Assembly (NCBI GenBank): GCA_019510185.1 | Contig: JAEKKV010000017.1 | Coordinates: forward strand, 1-64,000 | DNA: 64,000 nucleotides | Direction of reading: 5' to 3' | Source of the DNA: Verrucomicrobiota bacterium | GTDB taxonomy: Bacteria > Verrucomicrobiota > Verrucomicrobiia > Opitutales > Opitutaceae | In this document: piece by piece, positions 1-7,523 of the stretch | How positions within the stretch are numbered: the stretch's first letter is position 1 | Layout: every line of letters begins with the position of its first letter | The notes under the pieces: generated by a model | Told to the model about the DNA's origin: nothing | The model's input: only the letters and a program-made list of their open reading frames with translations | Database searches by the model: none | Made by a program: the position numbers and the translations under genes

Positions 1-2
1 TC

Positions 3-584
3 GACACGCCGACGTGCGCCTTGGTCGAACCGCTTTTAAAGATGTTGGAAGCGCTCGGCGAACGCATCGAGGCGTGCGAAGAGCAGCTCGAAAAGCTCGC
101 CGCCGAACGTTATCCGCAAGCCGCGCGCCTGCAGCAGATCCCCGGAGTCGGGCCGCTCACCTCTCTGTGCTTCGTGGCGACTCTGGAAAACCCCGCCCGC
201 TTCAAACACGCCCGGGACGTGGGGGCCTACCTCGGGCTGGTGCCCAGACGGGACCAATCGGGCAACACCGACAAGCAACTCTCCATCACCAAGGCCGGCA
301 ACACCGCGCTGCGGTGTCTGTTGGTGAACTGCGCCCACTATATCCTGGGGCCCTTTGGCCCGCCGTCGGACCTGCGGGCCGCCGGTCTGAGGTTGTGCGA
401 ACGCGGCGGCAAGTCGGCCAAGAAGCGCGCGGTGATCGCCATCGCCCGCAAGCTTGCCATCACGCTCTTTGCCCTGTGGAAAAGCGGGGCGGAATACCGC
501 CCTTGCTCGCCCCCTCCCTTTCCCTTGGTCTTGTCCCGGCAACTGCGATCTAGCGCCAGCATGATGATTCCATCAATGCGATAA
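3..584 (+). pseudogene. IS110-family transposase, C-terminal part, frameshifted at the extreme C-terminus
   Basis: Transposase_20-like motif IPGVGPLTSLCFVATLENPARFKHARDVGAYLGLVPRRDQSGN; the C-terminus differs from copy 2 because of a 1-nt length difference near 508-520. Confidence 0.8.
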
Positions 585-733
585 CCAGTAGGCAGTGCCT
601 GGAGACCGGACTCCCACTTGCACCGACTTTAGGCCGAGTGCGTATGGAAGCCTGACCAAGGGAACCCTTCTCCGCTTCACCGCCCCCGAACCCGCCACCT
701 AAAAGGTGAACCTTTTAATACAATCTAATCGAC
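545..733 (+). ncRNA. Candidate seekRNA/bridge-RNA region of IS copy 1
   Basis: 3' non-coding region between tnp and right end; TCTAGCGCC (549-557) is the reverse complement of the right flank GGCGCTAGA (750-758). Confidence 0.45.
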
Positions 734-802
734 ACGCCTTCTCATGGAAGGCGCTAGAGCCAACGACCGTCGCTGCCCTTGAACATTCGGCAAAATAAAA
801 TT

Positions 803-1066
803 ATGAATCTCTACGACATTCCCTACATCGCCCAAATCATACAGGCATTCACCGTTATTTCGGTAGTGGCCATGTTCGTCTTGACGATCTTCCTCGCCGC
901 AGCAGTCCAGTCTGATGCTGTTCGTCGATTAAATTCCAAAGGCGGAACATTTTTGATCGGACACTGGGGGTGGTTTTTTGTCGTATTGATGAGCGGAGGC
1001 TTCCTAGGAGCATTAGCCTACTGGCTCATACATTATTCATCATTACGTTATGCCCCAAAAGACTAA
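803..1066 (+). CDS. Small predicted membrane protein, cassette gene
   Basis: ORF MNLYDIPYIAQIIQAF... with hydrophobic segments; starts 12 nt after an ATTCGGC box and is followed by an attC-like repeat. Confidence 0.6.
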   Translation: MNLYDIPYIAQIIQAFTVISVVAMFVLTIFLAAAVQSDAVRRLNSKGGTFLIGHWGWFFVVLMSGGFLGALAYWLIHYSSLRYAPKD

Positions 1067-1070
1067 AAAG

Positions 1071-1128
1071 CCATGGAGCCGAACATGCCGCGCCAGACAG
1101 GGGTGGCGGCTCATCTTTGACGTTCGGT
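1071..1128 (+). repeat. attC-like site 1
   Basis: CCATGGAGCCGAAC...GTTCGGT; outer CCGAAC/GTTCGG complementary; inner GCCGC(G)CC / GGCGGC stem with one extrahelical base. Confidence 0.6.
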
Positions 1129-1136
1129 AAAAACTT

Positions 1137-1472
1137 ATGCGCGACGACGATTGGTCAACTTTAATGCTGGGGCTCCTCGACGGCGTGGAGTCTAGATTGC
1201 CAGATGAAGCAACTAGTGACGTTCGTCAAAAACTGGGTATTTTACGCAGTCGAATCGTTAATAATAAAAAAAGCTCTTCCCGAAAAAACATCGAACGTGA
1301 AGTTGAAGCTTTTCTCGAAAGCTCGACGCTTCTAAAAGATCGCTGTGGTCAGTATATTGTGGGTTTACTGGAACCCGCTTTATCGCAGCTCGATGATACG
1401 TTAAATACAATCGAAGCCAGACGCAGGGAGAAACTAAAAACCACGGAGCCCAACCAGGCGCCAAACCAATGA
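1137..1472 (+). CDS. Hypothetical protein, cassette gene
   Basis: 111-aa ORF whose C-terminus (TEPNQAPNQ) reads into the following attC-like repeat. Confidence 0.6.
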   Translation: MRDDDWSTLMLGLLDGVESRLPDEATSDVRQKLGILRSRIVNNKKSSSRKNIEREVEAFLESSTLLKDRCGQYIVGLLEPALSQLDDTLNTIEARRREKLKTTEPNQAPNQ

Positions 1473-1549
1473 CCCTAGCTGTCACGGTCCGTGCCCCGAT
1501 CCACACAGACCGCGCCAGCCAGGGTCGCGGCTCATCTTGAACCTTCGGA
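1441..1549 (+). repeat. attC-like site 2 (long form)
   Basis: CCACGGAGCCCAACCAGGCGCC...CGCGGCTCATCTTGAACCTTCGGA; clearly homologous to the repeats at 1071 and 3859. Confidence 0.6.
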
Positions 1550-1552
1550 AAA

Positions 1553-1849
1553 ATGACCTCGCGACAAATTCAGCGTTTAGCATATGTCGTATTAATAACC
1601 GGCTGCTCTGCGCCATGGATTCTCCTTATTATCGCACGTCGAATATATGATCCGATTGATCTTTATTGGTCAGATGCGGATTGGATGGTTCAGCACCTAT
1701 CACTTTTCACCATTCCAGTATTTTTGTTATTAAGGGCAAAATCGGAAATTAAATCAGAGATAAAAAAGAAAGCATTCCGTATTTTAGGATATACATCACT
1801 GATCGTATTATTCGCGAGCATGGTATTATATCCGCAAATTCGCACATGA
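1553..1849 (+). CDS. Small predicted multi-pass membrane protein, cassette gene
   Basis: 98-aa ORF with several hydrophobic segments; ATG 3 nt after the CTTCGGA box. Confidence 0.6.
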   Translation: MTSRQIQRLAYVVLITGCSAPWILLIIARRIYDPIDLYWSDADWMVQHLSLFTIPVFLLLRAKSEIKSEIKKKAFRILGYTSLIVLFASMVLYPQIRT

Positions 1850-1869
1850 AAACCATGGAGCAAAACAAA

Positions 1870-2235
1870 ATGATCCCTCCTCCATTCATTCACCGATTCG
1901 AAGGCGATTCAGGAATCGACATCGCCAAACAAGAGATCGACGCCGTTTTCCGCGACGGAGAAAAGCGACGTCTCATATTGAGAATTGGGGCGCCATTTAT
2001 TCAGAATGGAATATTTCGCATTCGCACCGAGCTTGAAAACTTAGACCGAACCGATGGCCCACTCGCTGGAAGCGAATCGTTTGATACACTATTAAACGGA
2101 ATAGCTTGGATTCCAGCAAGGCTTAGGACTTTTGAAGAAGAGCACGGCTGTTTATATTACTGGCCAGATTCCGATACCAAATTCGACTACGAGGATTTTT
2201 TTGACGGCTGCCGGTTATTGAAGAAAAAAACATGA
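1870..2235 (+). CDS. Hypothetical protein, cassette gene (alternative start 1846)
   Basis: ORF MIPPPFIHRFEGDSGIDIAKQEIDAVF...; ends just before an attC R''-like half site. Confidence 0.6.
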   Translation: MIPPPFIHRFEGDSGIDIAKQEIDAVFRDGEKRRLILRIGAPFIQNGIFRIRTELENLDRTDGPLAGSESFDTLLNGIAWIPARLRTFEEEHGCLYYWPDSDTKFDYEDFFDGCRLLKKKT

Positions 2236-2238
2236 AAA

Positions 2239-2253
2239 CCACGGAGCCCAACC
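2239..2253 (+). repeat. attC-like left half (R'' side), disrupted by IS insertion
   Basis: CCACGGAGCCCAACC identical to the start of site 2; continues after the IS at 3573. Confidence 0.6.
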
Positions 2254-2293
2254 AGTAGGAATGAGAAGGCGTAGCTGATGCTGCTATGCCTTT

Positions 2294-3370
2294 ATGAACA
2301 CCACCAAAACATACACACTGGGACTGGACTTGTGAGACCGCCGGAGCACGTATTGCCTGCTGGATGACCATGGGAAAATCGCGGGCGAGGACGCGGTGGC
2401 GACGAGTCGGGAGAGCCTCGAAGCGCTGTCCGGGCGTTATCCCGGAGCGGTGATCGCGATGGAAACCGGGACGCATTCGCCGTGGGTGAGCCGGTTGTTC
2501 GAAGCCGGCGGGCACCGGGTTTACGTGGCCAACGCGCGCAAGCTGCGGGCGATCTCTTCGAGCCACACGAAGAGCGACCAGGAGGACGCGCGGATGATCG
2601 CACGACTCGCCCGCGTCGATCCCGCGTTGTTAAGTCCGGTCAAGCACCGCAGCGAGGCCGGCCAGCGGGCGATCATCCAGATCAAGGTCCGCGAAGCACT
2701 GGTCCGCTCGCGGGTGAACCTGATGAACAGTGTGCGCTTTTTATTGAAAAGTCTGGGAGTGCCGATGCCCTCGGGCGTCAAAGCCGGCAGCTTTGTGAGG
2801 AAGGTCCGCGCGGTGCTCGACACACCGACGTGCGCCTTGGTCGAACCGCTTTTAAAGATGTTGGAAGCGCTCGGCGAACGCATCGAGGCGTGCGAAGAGC
2901 AGCTCGAAAAGCTCGCCGCCGAACGTTATCCGCAAGCCGCGCGCTTGCAGCAGATCCCCGGAGTCGGGCCGCTCACCTCGCTGTGCTTCGTGGCGACCTT
3001 GGAAAATCCCGCCCGCTTCAAACACGCCCGGGACGTGGGGGCCTACCTCGGGCTGGTGCCCAGACGGGACCAATCGGGCAACACCGACAAGCAGCTCTCC
3101 ATCACCAAGGCCGGCAACACTGCGCTGCGGTGTTTATTGGTAAACTGCGCCCACTATATCCTGGGGCCCTTTGGTCCGCCCTCGGACCTGCGGGCCGCCG
3201 GCCTCAGGTTGTGCGAACGCGGCGGCAAGTCGGCCAAGAAACGCGCGGTGATCGCCATCGCCCGCAAGCTTGCCATCACGCTCTTCGCCCTATGGAAAAG
3301 CGGGGCGGATTACCGCCCTTGTTCACCCACCTCCCTTTCCCTTGGTCTTGTCCCGGCAACTGCGATCTAG
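2294..3370 (+). pseudogene. IS110-family transposase with in-frame nonsense codon
   Basis: Frame from ATG 2294 reads MNTTKTYTLGLDL*DRRSTYCLLDDHGKIAGEDAVATSRES...; TGA at 2333-2335; the track ORF begins downstream at 2396 in the same frame. Confidence 0.85.
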
Positions 3371-3557
3371 CGCCAGCATGATGATCCCATCAATGCGATA
3401 ACCAGTAGGCAGTGCCTGGAGACCGGACTCCCACTTGCACCGACTCTCTTGCCGAGTGCGTATGGAAGCCTGACCAAGGGAACCCTTCTCCGCTTCACCG
3501 CCCCCGAACCCGAACCCGCCACCTAAAAGGTGAACCTTTTAATACAATCTAATCGAC
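3360..3557 (+). ncRNA. Candidate seekRNA/bridge-RNA region of IS copy 2
   Basis: About 190-nt non-coding 3' end conserved between both IS copies; contains AACCAGTAGG (3400-3409), identical to the left junction 2250-2259, and ATGGAAG (3462-3468), identical to the right junction 3568-3574; small hairpin TGATG-atcc-CATCA. Confidence 0.5.
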
Positions 3558-3572
3558 ACGCCTTCTCATGGA

Positions 3573-3625
3573 AGTCGCTACAGCCAACGGCCCTGCTGGG
3601 TCACGGCTCATCTTGAACGTTCGGT
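3573..3625 (+). repeat. attC-like right half (R' side) after the IS
   Basis: AGTCGCTACAGCCAACGG...GGTCACGGCTCATCTTGAACGTTCGGT. Confidence 0.55.
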
Positions 3626-3635
3626 AAAAAAAGCC

Positions 3636-3842
3636 ATGCGAGGCGACTTCATATTTCTTATCACACTGGTCTCGGTCGGCATGATTTATCTAGCCGTTCG
3701 CTACGTTTATTATTTTCGCCTGCCTCTCGAAAAAAGACGTACGATACGTGAAAGAGAAAAGACAAGATACGGAGATGGATCAGGGGGCGACGGTGGTTGG
3801 GGAGATTCTGGAGGTAACGGTGGATGCGGAGGACATCATTAA
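3636..3842 (+). CDS. Small membrane protein with Gly-rich, Cys/His-ended tail, cassette gene
   Basis: 68-aa ORF MRGDFIFLITLVSVGMIYLAVRY...GGDGGWGDSGGNGGCGGHH; ATG 10 nt after the GTTCGGT box. Confidence 0.55.
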   Translation: MRGDFIFLITLVSVGMIYLAVRYVYYFRLPLEKRRTIREREKTRYGDGSGGDGGWGDSGGNGGCGGHH

Positions 3843-3858
3843 TGAATACAAAAAAAGA

Positions 3859-3960
3859 CGCCAAACCAGGCGCCAGAGCCAGCGCCCCATCTGTCACGCT
3901 CCGTATGCCAAGCCGCATGGACCGCGCCAGCGAAGATCGCGGCTCATCTTGAACGATACC
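3859..3960 (+). repeat. attC-like site, terminal and decayed at the R' end
   Basis: CGCCAAACCAGGCGCCAGAGCC...GACCGCGCCAGCGAAGATCGCGGCTCATCTTGAACGATACC aligned by eye to site 2. Confidence 0.5.
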
Positions 3961-4132
3961 GGCTTGGCCGCACCTCACCCGGCCAAAGGTGAATGAATGT
4001 ATAACGTAAGACGGTGACGCTCTCTTATTAATCAACCGAGCGATAAGGGGCCGTTTGAGCGAACGAGTGGCATGTCCCTCGCTCCCTGACGAGGATGGCC
4101 GCGCAAGCAGCGCGCCTCCAAACGTCACCCAC

Positions 4133-6211
4133 ATGAAGCTTCCCTCCGTTTCAAGAAACCAGCCCCGTGCGTCCGCCGTTCGCAGCTACGAACTGCGTGC
4201 GAAATCACCGGTGGCCGCGTGCCTGCTGGCATTCAGTCTGATCCTCCCCGCCCTGCCGGCCACCGCCGCCACTCCGCAGCCCGCGTTTCACGTCGAGGAA
4301 GCCACGATCGCTGACATCCAGCAGGCCATTCTCGCGAAGCAGGTCACCGCGACCGATGTGGTGAAACTTTATCTGGCCCGCATCAAGGCCTACAACGGTC
4401 CCGCCGTGGAATACCCCGAGGGGTTGCTCGGCCCCGTCAAGACGATCCCCCATGCCACCGGCCTCGGCGCGCTCATCACGCTCAACCTCCGACCGGCGAC
4501 GCTGAAAGCGATGGGGTTCGACCCGCGCAAGGCCCGCAGCATGACCGACGCCGTCGACAGCGACCCCAACATGCCCGACGCCTTGGAAACCGCGGCCGAG
4601 GAAGACCGGCGTTTCGCCGCGACCGGAAAACTCGTCGGCCCGCTCCATGGCGTGGTGATCGCGATCAAGGACCAATACGACACCTTCGACATGCGCAGCA
4701 CGTCGGGCGCCGACGCCTTCTACGCCAATGACCGGCCGCCGCACGACGCCACGTTTGCCCAACGGCTGCGGGAAGCCGGCGCCATCATTCTGGCCAAGGC
4801 GAACATGGGCGAATACGCGGGCGGCTACGGCCACAATCGCACATCGTTCGGCGGCGTCGCCGTCAACCCTTACGACACCGAACGCGATCCGGGCGGCTCG
4901 AGCGCGGCTTCCGGCATCTCCGTAGCCGCCAATCTCGTGACCTGCGCCATCGGCGAGGAGACGACGTGGTCCATTCGTTCCCCGGCCGAATATAACAGCT
5001 CGGTCGGATTTGCCCCCACCCAGGAACTCGTGAGCCGGGTCGGCTTGATCGGCGCTGGCGTCAACACCCGCACCGGCCCCATCGCCCGCACCGTGGAGGA
5101 CGCCGCGCGCGTTCTCACCGTCATCGCCGGTTACGACCCGAAGGATGAATTGACCGCCTTCAGCGTCGGCCGGATGCCGGAGCAGCCCTATGAAACCTTC
5201 ACCCATGCGACCAGCCTCAAGGGCATGCGCATCGGCATCGTTCGCGAATACATGGATCGCAGCATCGCCACCAAGGCCGAGCTCGAGAACATCGCCCTCG
5301 CCGAACAGGCGATCGAGGATCTGCGCAAGCTCGGTGCCACGCTGGTGGATCCGGGTGCCGACGGATTATTCACGGACTACATCCGACGCTACAATCCGAT
5401 GCTCTCCAACGCGTCCTTCGCGAAGGCCCATCCCGAGATGTTCCCGGTGGGCGAGGACGGCAAGCCGACCACCGATCAGATCGAGACGCTGGTCGCCCTG
5501 GCGATGGCCCCGGCCAAGGTTCCCGGCAAGGTGACCATCCGCGATTTCCCCGCGGCCCAGGCCGCCGGCGAAGGCAAATATTACTACGACCTCTATCTCG
5601 CCCAGCGCGGTGACGCGAATATCAAGACGCTCTCCGACCTGGTGACGAAGGCGAACTTCTACAACGACGGCACTCCCAACGGCGGCAAGCCCACCGGCCT
5701 TAAGACCACCGATTCCGCCAAGGTCTTCGACACCGCCCTCCGGATGCAGCGCCGCTTCGTAATCCAACAAATCCTCCTGCAATGCATGGCGGAGCAAAAA
5801 CTCGATGCGGTCGTCTATCCCACAGGCACGCTTCCGCCTCCCAAAATCGGGGCGCCAGGAGGCCGCGGCGGCAGCACGACCGGAGGAACGGCCGCCTGGA
5901 CTTTCCTTGGGCAGCAGGGCTTCCCCGCGATTACCGTTCCGGCGGGCTTCACGACCCAGGTTTACGACCGCGAGCTCGACCCGACGGCGCCCGCGCCCGC
6001 CCCGGCTGAAAGCGGCTCCGGCGAAGGCCGGGCCCCGCGGCAAGCGACCCGGCTGGCGGGACCGTTTCCGGCGGTGCTGCCCGTGGGCGTCGACTTCCTC
6101 GGACGTCCCTTCAGCGAGCCCACTCTGTTCAAGATCGCCGCGGCGTACGAGCAGGCGACGAAACATCGCCGTCCGCCGGCGGATTTCGGTCCGCTGCCGG
6201 CTGCTCATTGA
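4133..6211 (+). CDS. Secreted amidase-signature family protein
   Basis: Signal-peptide-like N-terminus; AIKDQYD, GGSSAASGISVAANL and TTWSIRSPAEYN amidase-signature motifs. Confidence 0.85.
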   Translation: MKLPSVSRNQPRASAVRSYELRAKSPVAACLLAFSLILPALPATAATPQPAFHVEEATIADIQQAILAKQVTATDVVKLYLARIKAYNGPAVEYPEGLLGPVKTIPHATGLGALITLNLRPATLKAMGFDPRKARSMTDAVDSDPNMPDALETAAEEDRRFAATGKLVGPLHGVVIAIKDQYDTFDMRSTSGADAFYANDRPPHDATFAQRLREAGAIILAKANMGEYAGGYGHNRTSFGGVAVNPYDTERDPGGSSAASGISVAANLVTCAIGEETTWSIRSPAEYNSSVGFAPTQELVSRVGLIGAGVNTRTGPIARTVEDAARVLTVIAGYDPKDELTAFSVGRMPEQPYETFTHATSLKGMRIGIVREYMDRSIATKAELENIALAEQAIEDLRKLGATLVDPGADGLFTDYIRRYNPMLSNASFAKAHPEMFPVGEDGKPTTDQIETLVALAMAPAKVPGKVTIRDFPAAQAAGEGKYYYDLYLAQRGDANIKTLSDLVTKANFYNDGTPNGGKPTGLKTTDSAKVFDTALRMQRRFVIQQILLQCMAEQKLDAVVYPTGTLPPPKIGAPGGRGGSTTGGTAAWTFLGQQGFPAITVPAGFTTQVYDRELDPTAPAPAPAESGSGEGRAPRQATRLAGPFPAVLPVGVDFLGRPFSEPTLFKIAAAYEQATKHRRPPADFGPLPAAH

Positions 6212-6236
6212 GAAAATCGGGCGGGCGGCGGGCGCT

Positions 6237-7364
6237 TCAAACCGCCGCCGTCCGCAGCTCCGACTCGAATTTGTCGAAGATCGATTCCCAAGTGATGGCC
6301 TCGGCGGTGGTGCGCGCGGCCGCGCGGATCGCCGGCCATTCCGCACGCCGGCTCATCATCTCCCTGCCGGCCGCCACGAAGGCGGCGCCGTCCCCCGGCT
6401 TCGCGCTAAAGCCGTTTGCGCCCGTCCGCACGTGTTCGCGGGTCGCCGCATAGTCGTAGGCCAGCACCACCAGCCCGCTCGCCAGCGCCTCGGTCACAAC
6501 ATTCCCAAAGGTCTCCGTGGTGCTGGGGAAGACAAACGCGTCCGCCGAGGCGTAATGTGCCGCCAGATCCTCGCCGCGACGCATTCCGGCGTAGTGGAAT
6601 TGCGGATAGCTCTTTTCCAGCGCCGCGCGCTCCGGGCCGTCGCCCACCAGCACGAACTTCGCGCGCGGTTCGGCGCGCTGCATCGCCAGGAACGCCGCCA
6701 CCGCCAGCGCCAGATTTTTCTCCGCTGCGATCCGGCCGACGTAGATCACCACCGGGTCGCCCGGCGCAGCCCCCCACCCGGCGCGCAGGGCCTCGCTGCG
6801 CCGCGCCGGATTGAAGAGCCGCGCATCCACCCCGCGCGCGATGACCGCGAGCCGTTCGAAGCCCTCGGCCGCGAGCTGGTCGCGCAGATCCGACGCCGGC
6901 ACCATGGTGGTGCGCGTGCGGTTGTGAAACCAGCGCAGGTAGCGCAACGCGAGATCCCGCCCGAGCTGCAGGCCGTAGTGCCCGCCGTATTGGTGAAAAT
7001 TGGTATGAAAACTTGAGGTGACGGGCAGCTTCACCAGATGCGCCGCGCGCAACGCCGCCAGGCCGAGCGGACCTTCGGTGGCGACGTGCACGACGTCGGG
7101 CCGCCACGCGCGCCAGCGGGCCTTCAACTCGCCCGTAACGGGCAACCCCATGCGCAGCGCGCTGTAGAATGGGATCGGCACGCCCGGCACGACATAGTCG
7201 ATCGTCCCACCCGCCCCGCCCGCGGCCAGCTCGGCCTTCTGCCGCGGCCGCACCACCTCGACCGCATGGCCGCGCGCGCGCAATCCGCCGACCAGCCGGC
7301 TCAGCGTCATGGCCACGCCGTTGACCTCCGGCGGAAAAGTTTCGGTGACGAGGGCGATGTTCAT
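6237..7364 (-). CDS. Glycosyltransferase family 4 (GT-B)
   Basis: MNIALVTETFPPEVNGVAMTL..., VGRIAAEKNL, PSTTETFGNVVTEALASG. Confidence 0.9.
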   Translation of the reverse strand: MNIALVTETFPPEVNGVAMTLSRLVGGLRARGHAVEVVRPRQKAELAAGGAGGTIDYVVPGVPIPFYSALRMGLPVTGELKARWRAWRPDVVHVATEGPLGLAALRAAHLVKLPVTSSFHTNFHQYGGHYGLQLGRDLALRYLRWFHNRTRTTMVPASDLRDQLAAEGFERLAVIARGVDARLFNPARRSEALRAGWGAAPGDPVVIYVGRIAAEKNLALAVAAFLAMQRAEPRAKFVLVGDGPERAALEKSYPQFHYAGMRRGEDLAAHYASADAFVFPSTTETFGNVVTEALASGLVVLAYDYAATREHVRTGANGFSAKPGDGAAFVAAGREMMSRRAEWPAIRAAARTTAEAITWESIFDKFESELRTAAV

Positions 7365-7464
7365 GAAAGGCGCGTTCCCCGCCCAGGGGAACGGCTGGAC
7401 TTAGCAAGGCGCTTCCGCTCCGCGCAATCCCTTTGGCGCGCCGCCGTGTGACGTTTGGGCAAAG

Positions 7465-7493
7465 AAAACGCCCTCCGCTTTTGGCGGAGGGCG
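7465..7493 (-). terminator. Rho-independent terminator of the FKBP gene
   Basis: CGCCCTCCGC/GCGGAGGGCG 10-bp stem with T-run on the minus strand. Confidence 0.8.
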
Positions 7494-7523
7494 TTGGGTG
7501 AATCGAGAACCGTGACGGCCGGC

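Larger units (their letters stand above)
1..748 (+). mobile_element. IS110/IS1111-type insertion sequence, copy 1 (left part outside the window)
   Basis: Near-identical to 2819-3572; carries the transposase C-terminus, a 3' non-coding region and subterminal ACGCCTTCTCAT at 734-745. Confidence 0.85.
2254..3572 (+). mobile_element. IS110-family (IS1111 group) insertion sequence, copy 2, both ends present
   Basis: Subterminal 12-bp inverted repeats ATGAGAAGGCGT (2261-2272) and ACGCCTTCTCAT (3558-3569); IS110 transposase; removing 2254-3572 rebuilds an attC-like site. Confidence 0.85.

Noticed and set aside
14-553. Overlapping ORFs at 14-553 (+), 36-542 (-) and 2482-3381 (+) within the IS copies
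   Set aside because: Out of frame with the recognisable IS110 transposase; Arg/Gly-rich shadow translations.
3520-3545. TAAAAGGT-GA-ACCTTTTA inverted repeat in the IS right end as a terminator
   Set aside because: Good complementarity but the loop is only 2 nt and there is no T-run; left as part of the IS RNA end rather than called a terminator.
1-3960. Integron integrase gene (intI)
   Set aside because: No tyrosine recombinase ORF found on either strand in this part of the window; only IS110-type recombinase remains.
4055-4132. Upstream extension of the amidase ORF (start 4055)
   Set aside because: The ATG at 4133 gives a normal signal-peptide start; the extra 26 aa look non-coding.
4205-5206. 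Long antisense ORFs in high-GC coding regions (e.g. 4205-5206 -, 10304-11860 -, 12867-14456 -, 15490-17295 -, 21236-23122 -, 41964-43739 -)
   Set aside because: Low-complexity translations rich in G/A/R/E/D, opposite to clear family-matching genes; typical GC-driven shadow ORFs.
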